From: DASWVC01 sp036401335
Lineage (GTDB): Bacteria > Verrucomicrobiota > Verrucomicrobiia > Chthoniobacterales > JAFAMB01
Direction: 5' to 3'
Length of the DNA: 16,293 bases
Assembly: GCA_036401335.1 (NCBI GenBank)
Contig: DASWVC010000154.1
Coordinates: 1 to 16,293, forward strand
Position 1 is the stretch's first letter, and each line of letters opens with the position of its first letter. The position numbers were made by a program, and so were the translations under genes. This document shows, in pieces, positions 8,411 to 15,185 of this stretch. Below the pieces are notes generated by a model. The model was not told the DNA's origin, did no database searches, and worked only from the letters and a program-made list of their open reading frames with translations.

Positions 8411-8540
8411 AGGATCAAAGAATGTCACAGGTCAAGAAATGCCACGAATGAGCCACCCAGAAGAGGCCATGGATCAAAGCCTGGGCCCGAAAAAGATTCC
8501 ATTTGTGGCATTCTTTGATTCTTTGATTCGTGGCATTTTC
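8411..8540. repeat. Cluster of short head-to-head intergenic repeats
   Basis: Four diverged copies of a unit near ATCAAAGAATGCCACGAAT are present, two in each orientation. 8414-8429 is the reverse complement of 8504-8519 with one mismatch, and 8437-8449 is the exact reverse complement of 8526-8538. CTTTGATT is tandemly doubled at 8513-8528, and GGATCAAAG recurs at 8412 and 8471. The pairings cross, so this is not one hairpin but a cluster of repeats. It fills the gap between two divergent genes, where their promoters must lie. Confidence 0.7.
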
Positions 8541-8545
8541 CTTTG

Positions 8546-9256
8546 ATGTCGCGTTCGGAGACAGCGTTGCATTTTGGGCTCAAGCAAAGGGCAGCGGCCT
8601 GGGCCTACGAACGCGGGTTCCGCAGCCTTGCTTTTGAAGTGCAGGCGCCGCGGTCCGCCTTCCGTGTGGACGTGGCCGCTTACCGCGCATTCCGGCAAAC
8701 TGACGCGGTGTTCAGCCCCACGTCGCTGGTCGCGGTCTTCGAATGCAAGCAGGCACGAAGCGATCTGCTTCGTGACAACCGGCGGCGCGCCCGCTTGCAG
8801 GAACGGCTCGCCGAGTTGCAGGACCGTCGCGCAACGCTTGAGAAACTTCTGCAGGTTCACCATCCCCACCTCCGCCGGGGTGACTCGCTCTTTCCCGATT
8901 TTGAGACCTTCGACACCGAACTGCTCCAACACGACGGTTACCGGCTGACCGTCGACAAGATTGCCCGCCTTCAGCGGCAGCTGCGGGATGGCACGAAATT
9001 CGACCAGATGGGACGCTACCAACTGGCCGACCTGCACTACCTGGTAACCTTGCCGGCCCTGGTGACGGTCCCGGAAGTCCCGGTGGGCTGGGGTTTGTTG
9101 GAGGCACAACCAGACGGTGAAGTGCGGGAACTGATCCCTGCCCTCAAATTCAACTGCCCCGACCGCCTGCGCTGGCTCGAGCGCATCGCCAAGGCTGCCA
9201 CGGCCGCTTTTCTCCGGTACGCGGTGCCGGTGCAGACTGAGCTGGGGTTTCGTTGA
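8546..9256 (+). CDS. PD-(D/E)XK nuclease-like protein (MmcB-like)
   Basis: The 236-residue product carries the core of a restriction-like nuclease fold: E31 in LAFEVQAPR, D42 in FRVDVAAYR, and E66-C-K68 in VAVFECKQARSDLL. This arrangement, with an acidic residue just after (D73), resembles the MmcB-type DNA-repair family, in which a D...ExK core is followed by SxxDF. The match is by pattern, not by search. After the core, residues 75-105 form a charged coiled-coil-like helix, and 155-185 (ADLHYLVTLPALV..VGWGLLE) matches the last strands of such folds. There is no signal peptide. The ATG at 8546 abuts the repeat cluster and has no Shine-Dalgarno. TTG 8567 has GGAG 6 nt upstream and is a serious alternative start. 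DNA cleavage is predicted, not shown. It stands alone, with 191 bases before the importer operon. Confidence 0.65.
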   Translation: MSRSETALHFGLKQRAAAWAYERGFRSLAFEVQAPRSAFRVDVAAYRAFRQTDAVFSPTSLVAVFECKQARSDLLRDNRRRARLQERLAELQDRRATLEKLLQVHHPHLRRGDSLFPDFETFDTELLQHDGYRLTVDKIARLQRQLRDGTKFDQMGRYQLADLHYLVTLPALVTVPEVPVGWGLLEAQPDGEVRELIPALKFNCPDRLRWLERIAKAATAAFLRYAVPVQTELGFR

Positions 9257-9304
9257 AGCGGAACCACGGCACGGATCATCGCCGCCTGACAACCGTTCAG
9301 CTTG

Positions 9305-9333
9305 TTGGTCCGCGGTCTCTAAAGCGCTTTAAT
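9305..9333 (+). promoter_or_regulatory. Candidate promoter of the importer operon
   Basis: TTGGTC (9305-9310) and TTTAAT (9328-9333) are separated by 17 bp. The -10 fits the sigma-70 consensus at five of six bases, the -35 at only three. It is the best AT-rich site in the 191 bases before the binding-protein gene. It would give a leader of about 105-110 nt. Confidence 0.35.
9320..9331. promoter_or_regulatory. LacI/GalR-type operator candidate
   Basis: TAAAGCGCTTTA is a perfect 12-bp palindrome with the AANCGNTT core and central CG typical of LacI-family operators. It overlaps the candidate -10 hexamer by four bases, a position suited to repression. No LacI-family regulator gene is present in the window, so the cognate regulator is unknown. 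Confidence 0.4.
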
Positions 9334-9386
9334 TTTGCGTTGCAATCCACGCAGCGCGCCTTTACAGATCCGCTGGCCCTGGCACG

Positions 9387-9434
9387 CCCCCCCCTTCCCC
9401 GGCGCGAACCCTCCACGGCTGCACTTCCCCCCCC
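9387..9434. repeat. Two C8 homopolymer tracts in the operon leader
   Basis: Runs of eight cytosines occur at 9387-9394 and 9427-9434, each after GCAC and before TT. They are 40 bp apart in the presumed untranslated leader; the second ends 13 nt before the first ATG of the operon. The leader has no purine-rich ribosome binding site. Such tracts are prone to slippage. Confidence 0.6.
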
Positions 9435-9447
9435 TTTAGACGCTTAG

Positions 9448-10713
9448 ATGAAGATTCAAAGAATCCCCTTGCAGGTCTGTCCACGCCGGCAAACCTTCCC
9501 AACCGTTCTCTTGACGGCCGCCTGCGTTCTGCTATTCGCCTCATCCCTCCGCGCCGAAGAAGCACCACCCCTCAAAATCGGCGTGCTCGTGACCTTGACC
9601 GGCCCGTTCGCCCAATTGGGCTCCGACGGTGCCGACGGGATCAAGATTGCCGTGGACGAGTTCGGCGGCAAGGTTGCCGGGCGGCCGGTCCAGGTGATCA
9701 CGGAAGACAGCGCGGCTGATCCGGACAAGGCGATCGAAAAGACGCGTGCATTGGTCAAGCGGGACGGGGTTCAGCTCATCCTGGGTCCGCTCAGCGGCGC
9801 GGAAGGCGAAGCAGTGAAAAAGAATTCCGATGAGTGGCCCGATACGACAATCGTCGTGGCCGGTGCCGCTGCCGAAGACATCACCATGCGGGGTGTCAAA
9901 CCGAACGTCTGGCGCACGTCCTACACGGGTGCGCAGCCGATGTTTCCGTTGGGCGAGTGGGCTTTCAAAAACGGCTACAAGCGGGTGGCCATCGTGGCGG
10001 AAGACTATGCCTTTCCTTACGCTCAGGTGGGCGGGTTCATGCTTACCTACTGCCATGCGGGTGGCAAGGTGGTGAAGAAGTTTTGGATTCCCCTCGGCAC
10101 AAGCGATTACAGCGCCATCTTTCCGCAGCTTCCGCAAGACATCGATGCGGTCTACGTGGCCCTGGGAGGAACCGATGCCGTGAATTTTGTGAAGCAGATG
10201 GACGAGTTCGGCCAGCTTGGGAAAGTAAAGCTTCTCGGGGGCACCGTCACGGTCGACGCCGGCCAGCTCGCGTCCGTGGGTGAACTCATGGACGGGATCG
10301 TTTCTGGCTCCATCTTCAGCGGCGACCTTACCACGCCGGAGTTCAAGGCTTTCGATCAAGCCTTTGAAAAGCTGCGGCAACGTCCTCCCTCCCTGTTCGC
10401 AGAAAATTATTACCGGGCGGCAAAGTGGGCCTTCCTGGCGTTGCAGAAGGTAAACGGAAAGATTGAAGATCAAAAAGCGTTCCGGGACGCCCTTCAAGGC
10501 ACCTCTTTTAACGCGCCGGCGTCGTCGGTCTCTTTTGATGCCTACCACAACGTGGTCACGGATGTTTACCTGAACCAGGTAAAAAAGATTGGCAATGAAT
10601 ACCGGAATTCGGTGATTCAGGTCTTTCCGAAGGTAAGTCAATTCTGGACCTTCGACCCGGAGGAATACCAGAAACAGCCCTCGTACGGACGGGACTTTCC
10701 GGACTGTCCATGA
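9448..10713 (+). CDS. Branched-chain-amino-acid-type ABC importer, periplasmic binding protein
   Basis: The 421-residue product is a type I periplasmic binding protein of the LivJ/LivK (HAAT) family. A signal peptide is clear: basic n-region to R14, hydrophobic core about 17-34, cleavage after SLRA (36). The mature protein opens with LKIGVLVTLTGPFAQLGSDG (42-61), followed by the IAVDEFGG helix and ILGPLSGAEG (111-120), all hallmark positions. The C-terminal region ends FDPEEYQKQPSYGRDFPDCP, a tail I associate from memory with binding proteins for aromatic or organic acids rather than leucine; this is weak evidence. It captures the ligand outside the inner membrane and hands it to the LivH/LivM channel. 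It is the first gene of the operon, behind a candidate promoter, and overlaps the next gene by ATGA. Ligand unknown. Confidence 0.93.
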   Translation: MKIQRIPLQVCPRRQTFPTVLLTAACVLLFASSLRAEEAPPLKIGVLVTLTGPFAQLGSDGADGIKIAVDEFGGKVAGRPVQVITEDSAADPDKAIEKTRALVKRDGVQLILGPLSGAEGEAVKKNSDEWPDTTIVVAGAAAEDITMRGVKPNVWRTSYTGAQPMFPLGEWAFKNGYKRVAIVAEDYAFPYAQVGGFMLTYCHAGGKVVKKFWIPLGTSDYSAIFPQLPQDIDAVYVALGGTDAVNFVKQMDEFGQLGKVKLLGGTVTVDAGQLASVGELMDGIVSGSIFSGDLTTPEFKAFDQAFEKLRQRPPSLFAENYYRAAKWAFLALQKVNGKIEDQKAFRDALQGTSFNAPASSVSFDAYHNVVTDVYLNQVKKIGNEYRNSVIQVFPKVSQFWTFDPEEYQKQPSYGRDFPDCP

Positions 10714-11462
10714 CGGTGGCCATCTCCCTGGACCGGGTTTCCAGGCGCTTCGGCGGGTTGTTCGCGGTCAGGGAGGTATCGATGGAGGTGCGGGTCGGCG
10801 AACGGCTTGCCATCCTCGGCCCGAATGGGGCCGGCAAATCCACCCTGTTCAACTTGATCTCCGGGGACGTTCGGCCGAGCGCGGGAAAAATCACCTTGTT
10901 CTCCCGCGACGTGACCCTGGCGCCTGCTTACCGGCGCTCGCGGGCTGGGCTGGCGCGGACGTACCAGGTATCTGCATTGTTTAAAGAGCTCGACGTCGCC
11001 CAGAACATTTACCTGGGGATGCTGGGCGGACGCAGCGGTCACTACAATCCGCTAAAACAAGTGGAACGCGATGAGGCTTCGCTGCAACGCGCCGCGGCGA
11101 TTGCCCGGTCCGTCGGTTTGGAAGCCCGGTTCCGGACGCCGGTGACCGAGCTTTCCCACGGGGAAAACCGGCAGCTGGAACTCGCCCTGGTTCTGGCCTC
11201 CGGCCCCCGGGTCATCCTGCTGGACGAGCCAGCGGCCGGGCTCGGTCCCAACGAGCGCATCCGGCTGCGCACTTTGCTGCACGGCCTGCCGGCAAGCATA
11301 ACCTTGATCCTGGTCGAACACGACATGGACATTGCCCTCCGGGTGGCGCACCGGGTGGCCGTGCTCGACAACGGCCGCCTCGTCGCCCAAGGCAGCCCTC
11401 AGGAAATCACCGCCAACCCACTGGTGCAGGAGATCTACCTTGGCACACGACACCGGGCCTGA
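10710..11462 (+). CDS. livG: Liv-type ABC importer ATPase 1 (LivG-like)
   Basis: The 250-residue ATPase has Walker A GPNGAGKS (37-44), Q-loop Q86 in ARTYQVSALF, signature LSHGENRQLELAL (148-160), Walker B VILLDEP (168-174) and switch H204 in LVEHDMDIAL. The LSHGE signature in place of LSGGQ, and the long insertion between Q-loop and signature (about 100-145), are normal for LivG. It would pair with the LivF-like subunit on the cytoplasmic face to drive import. The ATG at 10710 overlaps the stop of the binding-protein gene (ATGA), so translation is probably coupled. All catalytic residues are present. The symbol reflects the family; the substrate need not be leucine. Confidence 0.93.
   Translation: MTVAISLDRVSRRFGGLFAVREVSMEVRVGERLAILGPNGAGKSTLFNLISGDVRPSAGKITLFSRDVTLAPAYRRSRAGLARTYQVSALFKELDVAQNIYLGMLGGRSGHYNPLKQVERDEASLQRAAAIARSVGLEARFRTPVTELSHGENRQLELALVLASGPRVILLDEPAAGLGPNERIRLRTLLHGLPASITLILVEHDMDIALRVAHRVAVLDNGRLVAQGSPQEITANPLVQEIYLGTRHRA
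11428..11432 (+). promoter_or_regulatory. Ribosome binding site deciding the livF start
   Basis: AGGAG lies inside the end of livG, 7 nt before the TTG at 11440. It is the best site for the second ATPase, whose first conserved strand (LLEVEDVHVYL) begins ten residues later. Confidence 0.6.
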
Positions 11463-12189
11463 AGCGTTGCTGGAGGTTGAAGACGTGCACGTCTACCTGG
11501 ATTCCGCACACGTCCTGCAGGGGACGTCCTTACAGCTCAACCACGGGCTCCTGGGCATGGTGGGCCGGAACGGCATGGGCAAGACCACCTTGGTGCGCAC
11601 CGTCCTCGGGCTCATCCGAGCCCAACGCGGGCGCATTCGCTTTGCCGGACGGGACATCACCCACCTGAAAACTTACGAGATCACGCGGCGCGGGATCGCC
11701 TACGTACCGCAAGGCCGCGCCATCTTTCCGTCATTGAGCGTGCATGAGCACCTGCAGGTGGCGGCTCGCAGAACCGGCGCGGGCAGCTGGACGCCCGCCG
11801 CGGTTTATGACCTGTTTCCACGGCTGGCGGAGCGCCGGCGAAACGGCGGTGGTTCGCTTTCCGGGGGCGAGCAACAGATGCTGGCTATCGGCCGGGCGCT
11901 GGTCACCAACCCCAGGCTGCTCGTCATGGACGAACCATCGGAAGGATTGTCGCCGGTCATCCTGGAACAGCTTATCGCCGCATGTGAAGTCCTGATCAAA
12001 AAGGGGATGCACATTCTGCTGGTCGAGCAAAACCTCCACGTGGTGACCTCGCTCGTCCACGGTGACCTTCTGGTCATGACCTCCGGCGGCATCGCGAGCC
12101 CGGTGCCAAGCCAACGATTGCTCGACGATCAAGCGCTCCGGGAACAACTTCTCGGGGTTGCCCTCGACGCCGGTCCCCCTTCCCCTTGA
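11440..12189 (+). CDS. livF: Liv-type ABC importer ATPase 2 (LivF-like)
   Basis: The 249-residue product has Walker A GRNGMGKTT (42-50), Q-loop Q91 in YVPQGRAIFPSLSV, signature LSGGEQQMLAIGRAL (140-154), Walker B LLVMDEPSEGL (160-170) and LLVEQN at 193-198. Gln replaces the usual switch His, as is typical of LivF. IFPSLSV after the Q-loop is also a LivF hallmark. The start is TTG 11440, supported by AGGAG 7 nt upstream; the frame is open further back to 11332, but that part is read from livG in another frame and encodes nothing LivF-like. It overlaps livG by 23 nt. It forms the ATPase pair with LivG. Confidence 0.92.
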   Translation: MAHDTGPEALLEVEDVHVYLDSAHVLQGTSLQLNHGLLGMVGRNGMGKTTLVRTVLGLIRAQRGRIRFAGRDITHLKTYEITRRGIAYVPQGRAIFPSLSVHEHLQVAARRTGAGSWTPAAVYDLFPRLAERRRNGGGSLSGGEQQMLAIGRALVTNPRLLVMDEPSEGLSPVILEQLIAACEVLIKKGMHILLVEQNLHVVTSLVHGDLLVMTSGGIASPVPSQRLLDDQALREQLLGVALDAGPPSP

Positions 12190-12222
12190 CCACAAATACA
12201 TCCTTCTCCCAAAACCACTCCG

Positions 12223-13071
12223 ATGAAACAGTACACGCGCGGTGAATTCCTGAACCGGCTCAACGATAAACGCCGTCGCGGCGAACCCTTGATCATGGGG
12301 GGCGCCGGCATCGGCTTGGTGGCAAAAGCGGCCGACCGGGCGGGCATCGACGCCATCTTTATTTACAACACGGGTCCGTTCCGCATGGACGGCCATGGAT
12401 CCTTGTCAGGTTACCTGGCCTACGGCGATGCCAATGAACTCACCCTCCAACTCGGACGTCAGGTGCTCCGCGTGGTTGAGAACACGCCGGTCATCGGCGG
12501 CATCGGGGCGGCGGATCCTTACCGGGACATCGGACGGTTGCTGGACGAGATGATGTCGCTCGGCTTTTCGGGAATCACGAATGTTCCCACCGCCGGGCTC
12601 TACGACGGCACCTTCCGCAAGCACATCGACGCCACGAACCTGGGGTACCCGGAAGAGGTCAAGCTTGTCGAGTTGTGTCACCGGCGGGATGTTTTCACGT
12701 CGGTGTACGGTTTCACCCCCGACGAATGCCGGATCATGGCAGAAGCGGGCGCAGACATCATCAGTCCACACGTGGGGCTGACCAGCGGCGGTTTGATCGG
12801 GGCAAGAGATGTTCCGAGCATCGATGAAGCGTGTGAAAAACTTGAAGCCATGTGCCAGGCGGCCCGGTCCGTGCGGCCCGACCTCATCGTCCTGGCTCAC
12901 GGCGGCCCGTTTGAGGACCCGGCCGCCGTGCGGGTCGCGTTCGAAAGGACCTCGGTGGACGGCTACCTCGGTGCTTCTTCCATCGAGCGGCTGCCGGTCG
13001 AACGCGCCATCCAGAATATTGTCGAGGAATTTCAGGCCCTGAAGCCGCGTTGCGGCCGTCCTGCGCAGTAG
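12223..13071 (+). CDS. PEP hydrolase-like / TIM-barrel protein, paralogue 1 (PF09370-type)
   Basis: The 282-residue product matches what I know of the TIM-barrel family annotated as phosphoenolpyruvate hydrolase-like or TIM-barrel signal transduction protein. Family-type motifs in order: GGAGIGLVAKAADRAG (26-41), IYNTGPFRM (47-55), YGDANEL (67-73), PVIGGIGAADP (89-99), GITNVPTAGLYD (117-128), ATNLGYPEEVKLV (137-149), MAEAGADIISPHVGLTSGG (172-190), LAHGGPFEDPAAV (224-236), VDGYLGASSIERLPVERAI (245-263). These are loops at barrel-strand ends and likely bind a phosphate- or carboxylate-bearing ligand. It is cytoplasmic, with no signal peptide. It begins 33 nt after livF and has no Shine-Dalgarno. 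The reaction is not established; a dehydratase/hydrolase, aldolase-like or ligand-sensing role are all possible. Confidence 0.82.
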   Translation: MKQYTRGEFLNRLNDKRRRGEPLIMGGAGIGLVAKAADRAGIDAIFIYNTGPFRMDGHGSLSGYLAYGDANELTLQLGRQVLRVVENTPVIGGIGAADPYRDIGRLLDEMMSLGFSGITNVPTAGLYDGTFRKHIDATNLGYPEEVKLVELCHRRDVFTSVYGFTPDECRIMAEAGADIISPHVGLTSGGLIGARDVPSIDEACEKLEAMCQAARSVRPDLIVLAHGGPFEDPAAVRVAFERTSVDGYLGASSIERLPVERAIQNIVEEFQALKPRCGRPAQ

Positions 13072-13101
13072 CCGGTTGCGACACAAATGAAGTAACTGAC
13101 C

Positions 13102-13105
13102 GGAG
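13102..13105 (+). promoter_or_regulatory. Ribosome binding site deciding the UPF0261 start
   Basis: GGAG lies 7 nt before GTG 13113. The conserved N terminus (PTVLLPGTLDTKG) begins right after that GTG, which rules out the open frame further upstream inside the preceding gene. Confidence 0.6.
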
Positions 13106-13112
13106 CCAACCC

Positions 13113-14369
13113 GTGCCCACTGTCCTCCTGCCTGGAACCCTGGACACCAAAGGTCGTGAATACGAATTCGCCCGGACCCTCCTGGCCCGGCATGCCGTTT
13201 CGCCTTTGGTGATTGATTTCGGCATCCTTGGAGAACCGGCGTTTCCGCCAGACATCTCCGCGGTCGAAGTGGCGCGAGCCGGCGGCGCGACGCTTGAGGC
13301 CCTGCGATTCACGCGGGAAGGCTCCGACACGCGCGTGGTGGCGCTGGAAACGATGACCGCGGGCTTGATCCAGATCGTCGCGCAGCTGCATGCCGAGGGC
13401 CGTTGCGCCGGCATCCTCGGGCTTGGCGGATCGAGCGGCAGCACGGTCATCAGCGCGGCGATGCGGACGCTGCCGCTGGGAGTACCCAAGCTCCTGCTTT
13501 CCACGATGGCATCCGGCAATGTCGCCGGTTTTGTCGGCACGCGGGACCTCTACATTGGAAGTTCGGTGACCGACATCGCCGGCCTCAACCGCGTCTCGCG
13601 CAAACTGATCGCCAATGCCGTGAACGCAATCGTCGGGATGGCTTTGGGAGCCGCGACGGCGCTTCCCGAAAGCCACCAGCCGCTGGTTGCCATCACAATG
13701 TTCGGAGTGACCACGCCGGGCGTGCTGCGGGTTGTGCGCCGTCTCGAAGAACATGGATTTGAAACCATCGTCTTCCATGCCGTCGGTTCGGGAGGCCGGT
13801 CCATGGAAGCCATGATCGACGAAGGTTTGATTGACGCGGTCATCGACTACACCACAAGCGAACTCACGGACCATCACCTTGGCGGCATTTTCTCCGCCGG
13901 CCCCCATCGCCTGGAAGCAGCGGCCCGGCGGGGCCTCCCCCAGGTTGTGGTTCCAGGCTCCCTGGAGGTTCTTAACTTTGGCCCGCGCCAGACGCTCCCA
14001 CCCGTTTTCGATGTGCCGGAGCGGAGGCTGATCGTTCATAATGCCAACGTGTGCGCGGTACGTACAAATGTTGCTGAAAGCGCCGAACTGGGGCGCATTT
14101 TTGCCGAGAAGGTCAACCGGGCCACGGGCCGGACCGCGGTCGTCCTGCCCCTGCAAGGAAAAGACAGTTACGAACGGCCGCCGGATGGCCCTTGGATCAA
14201 CGCCGAGGCTGACCACGCCATGTACAACCAGATCCGCGGCACGCTCCGACCCGATATTCCCCTTCTGGAGGTGGACGCCAACATCAATGACCCGGTGTTT
14301 GCCGATGCCACCGCGAGCACCTTTTTACAATTGTGGCACTCTGCCCATCCGGCGGCGACACCCCGATGA
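13113..14369 (+). CDS. UPF0261 family protein (Tm-1-like ATP-binding domain)
   Basis: The 418-residue product is a full-length UPF0261 protein (PF06792). Signature segments are GTLDTKGREYEF (8-19), GILGLGGSSGST (100-111), LLLSTMASGNVAGFVG (127-142), ITMFGVTTPG (194-203), FHAVGSGGRSMEAMI (221-235), DYTTSEL (245-251), VPGSLEVLNFG (280-290), IVHNANVC (307-314) and VVLPLQGKDSYE (343-354). The two halves look like Rossmann-like alpha/beta domains. In tomato Tm-1 the same domain is followed in the same chain by a TIM barrel, and it binds tobamovirus replication proteins; the bacterial function is unknown. GTG start 13113 with GGAG 7 nt upstream; 41 nt after TIM-barrel gene 1 and an ATGA overlap with TIM-barrel gene 2. 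The tight linkage implies that the three act together, most likely on the imported compound. Confidence 0.9.
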   Translation: MPTVLLPGTLDTKGREYEFARTLLARHAVSPLVIDFGILGEPAFPPDISAVEVARAGGATLEALRFTREGSDTRVVALETMTAGLIQIVAQLHAEGRCAGILGLGGSSGSTVISAAMRTLPLGVPKLLLSTMASGNVAGFVGTRDLYIGSSVTDIAGLNRVSRKLIANAVNAIVGMALGAATALPESHQPLVAITMFGVTTPGVLRVVRRLEEHGFETIVFHAVGSGGRSMEAMIDEGLIDAVIDYTTSELTDHHLGGIFSAGPHRLEAAARRGLPQVVVPGSLEVLNFGPRQTLPPVFDVPERRLIVHNANVCAVRTNVAESAELGRIFAEKVNRATGRTAVVLPLQGKDSYERPPDGPWINAEADHAMYNQIRGTLRPDIPLLEVDANINDPVFADATASTFLQLWHSAHPAATPR

Positions 14370-15178
14370 ATGCATCCCAGTACGTCGAACAAATTCTCAG
14401 GGGCCGTTCCGACGGCCAGCCCGTGGTCTGCGCCGGCGTGGGCAGCGGCGTGACCACGAAGGGCGCGGTGGAAGGCGGGGCGGATTTGCTGGCCGTTTAC
14501 AACACGGCTGTTTACCGCATCATGGGCCTGCCAACCGCCCTGGCATTTTTGCCGTACGATGACGCGAACCGGTTAACCTGCGAGGCGCTGCCCCAGGTCA
14601 TCGCGGCGGCGGGTGCCACGCCGGTGCTTGCCGGTCTCGGCGCTCATGATCCGCGCGTGAACCTCGAAACGCTGATCGCGACCGTTACCGGGATGGGCGC
14701 GGCTGGGGTTACCAATGAACCTTTTATCGGCATCTATTCGCCTGACCTGCGCGCCCACCTCGAAGCCGCCGGGCTCGGGTTCGAACGGGAACTGGAACTG
14801 ATCCGGCGTGCTGTCAAACAGGACCTGCTCACGCTGGGGTGGGTCTTTGATGCAGCCCAAGCCGCTTCCATGACCGATGCGGGCGCGCGCATCCTCGGCA
14901 TCAACCTCGGCCTTACGATGCTCGGGGCCAACGACCCGGGTCAACTCGACCAGGCCATCCGGACGCTGGAAAAGATTCTGCAAGCGGCCCGAAAAGTTGA
15001 TCCCAAGGTCATCACCCTCATCCATGGCGGGCTTTTCAACGACCCGGCCAGCGTAGGCGCCGCTTTGCAGGCAACGGGAGCCGACGGGTACGTGACCGGC
15101 TCAACCGCCGAAAGCTCGCCGGTACGTGCCGGCGTGGCCGCCGCGGTTCGGGGCTTCAAAAGGGCGATAAGACGGTAA
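14366..15178 (+). CDS. PEP hydrolase-like / TIM-barrel protein, paralogue 2 (PF09370-type)
   Basis: The 270-residue product belongs to the same family as the gene at 12223 and aligns with it motif by motif: CAGVGSGVTTKGAVEGGAD (22-40), VYNTAVYRI (44-52), PYDDANRL (63-70), PVLAGLGAHDP (86-96), GVTNEPFIGIYSPDLRAHL (114-132), AAGLGFERELEL (134-145), MTDAGARILGINLGLTML (169-186), LIHGGLFNDPASV (218-230), ADGYVTGSTAESSPVRAGV (239-257). Identity is clearly partial, so this is an old duplication or two acquisitions rather than a recent copy. The ATG at 14366 overlaps the stop of the UPF0261 gene (ATGA), mirroring the domain order of the fused Tm-1 protein, so this copy is the likely partner. It is cytoplasmic; livH follows after 7 nt. 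The chemical role is not established. Confidence 0.82.
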   Translation: MNASQYVEQILRGRSDGQPVVCAGVGSGVTTKGAVEGGADLLAVYNTAVYRIMGLPTALAFLPYDDANRLTCEALPQVIAAAGATPVLAGLGAHDPRVNLETLIATVTGMGAAGVTNEPFIGIYSPDLRAHLEAAGLGFERELELIRRAVKQDLLTLGWVFDAAQAASMTDAGARILGINLGLTMLGANDPGQLDQAIRTLEKILQAARKVDPKVITLIHGGLFNDPASVGAALQATGADGYVTGSTAESSPVRAGVAAAVRGFKRAIRR

Positions 15179-15185
15179 TGCCCGC

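Noticed and set aside
9448..9530. Possible lipoprotein signal (LTAAC) in the binding protein
   Set aside because: The -3 residue before Cys26 is Thr rather than Leu/Val/Ile, and a normal cleavage site (SLRA before EE) follows at the right place.
9541..10641. A 366-codon minus-strand frame opposite the binding-protein gene
   Set aside because: The plus strand encodes a clear signal peptide and HAAT motifs; the antisense translation matches nothing.
12180..12222. An intrinsic terminator between livF and TIM-barrel gene 1 that would split the operon
   Set aside because: The 33-nt gap has no stem-loop followed by a T-tract, so read-through is assumed.
13032..14216. A 394-codon open frame on the minus strand opposite the UPF0261 gene
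   Set aside because: It mirrors a strongly conserved plus-strand gene; GC-rich codons leave the opposite strand open. No family motif or ribosome binding site is seen.
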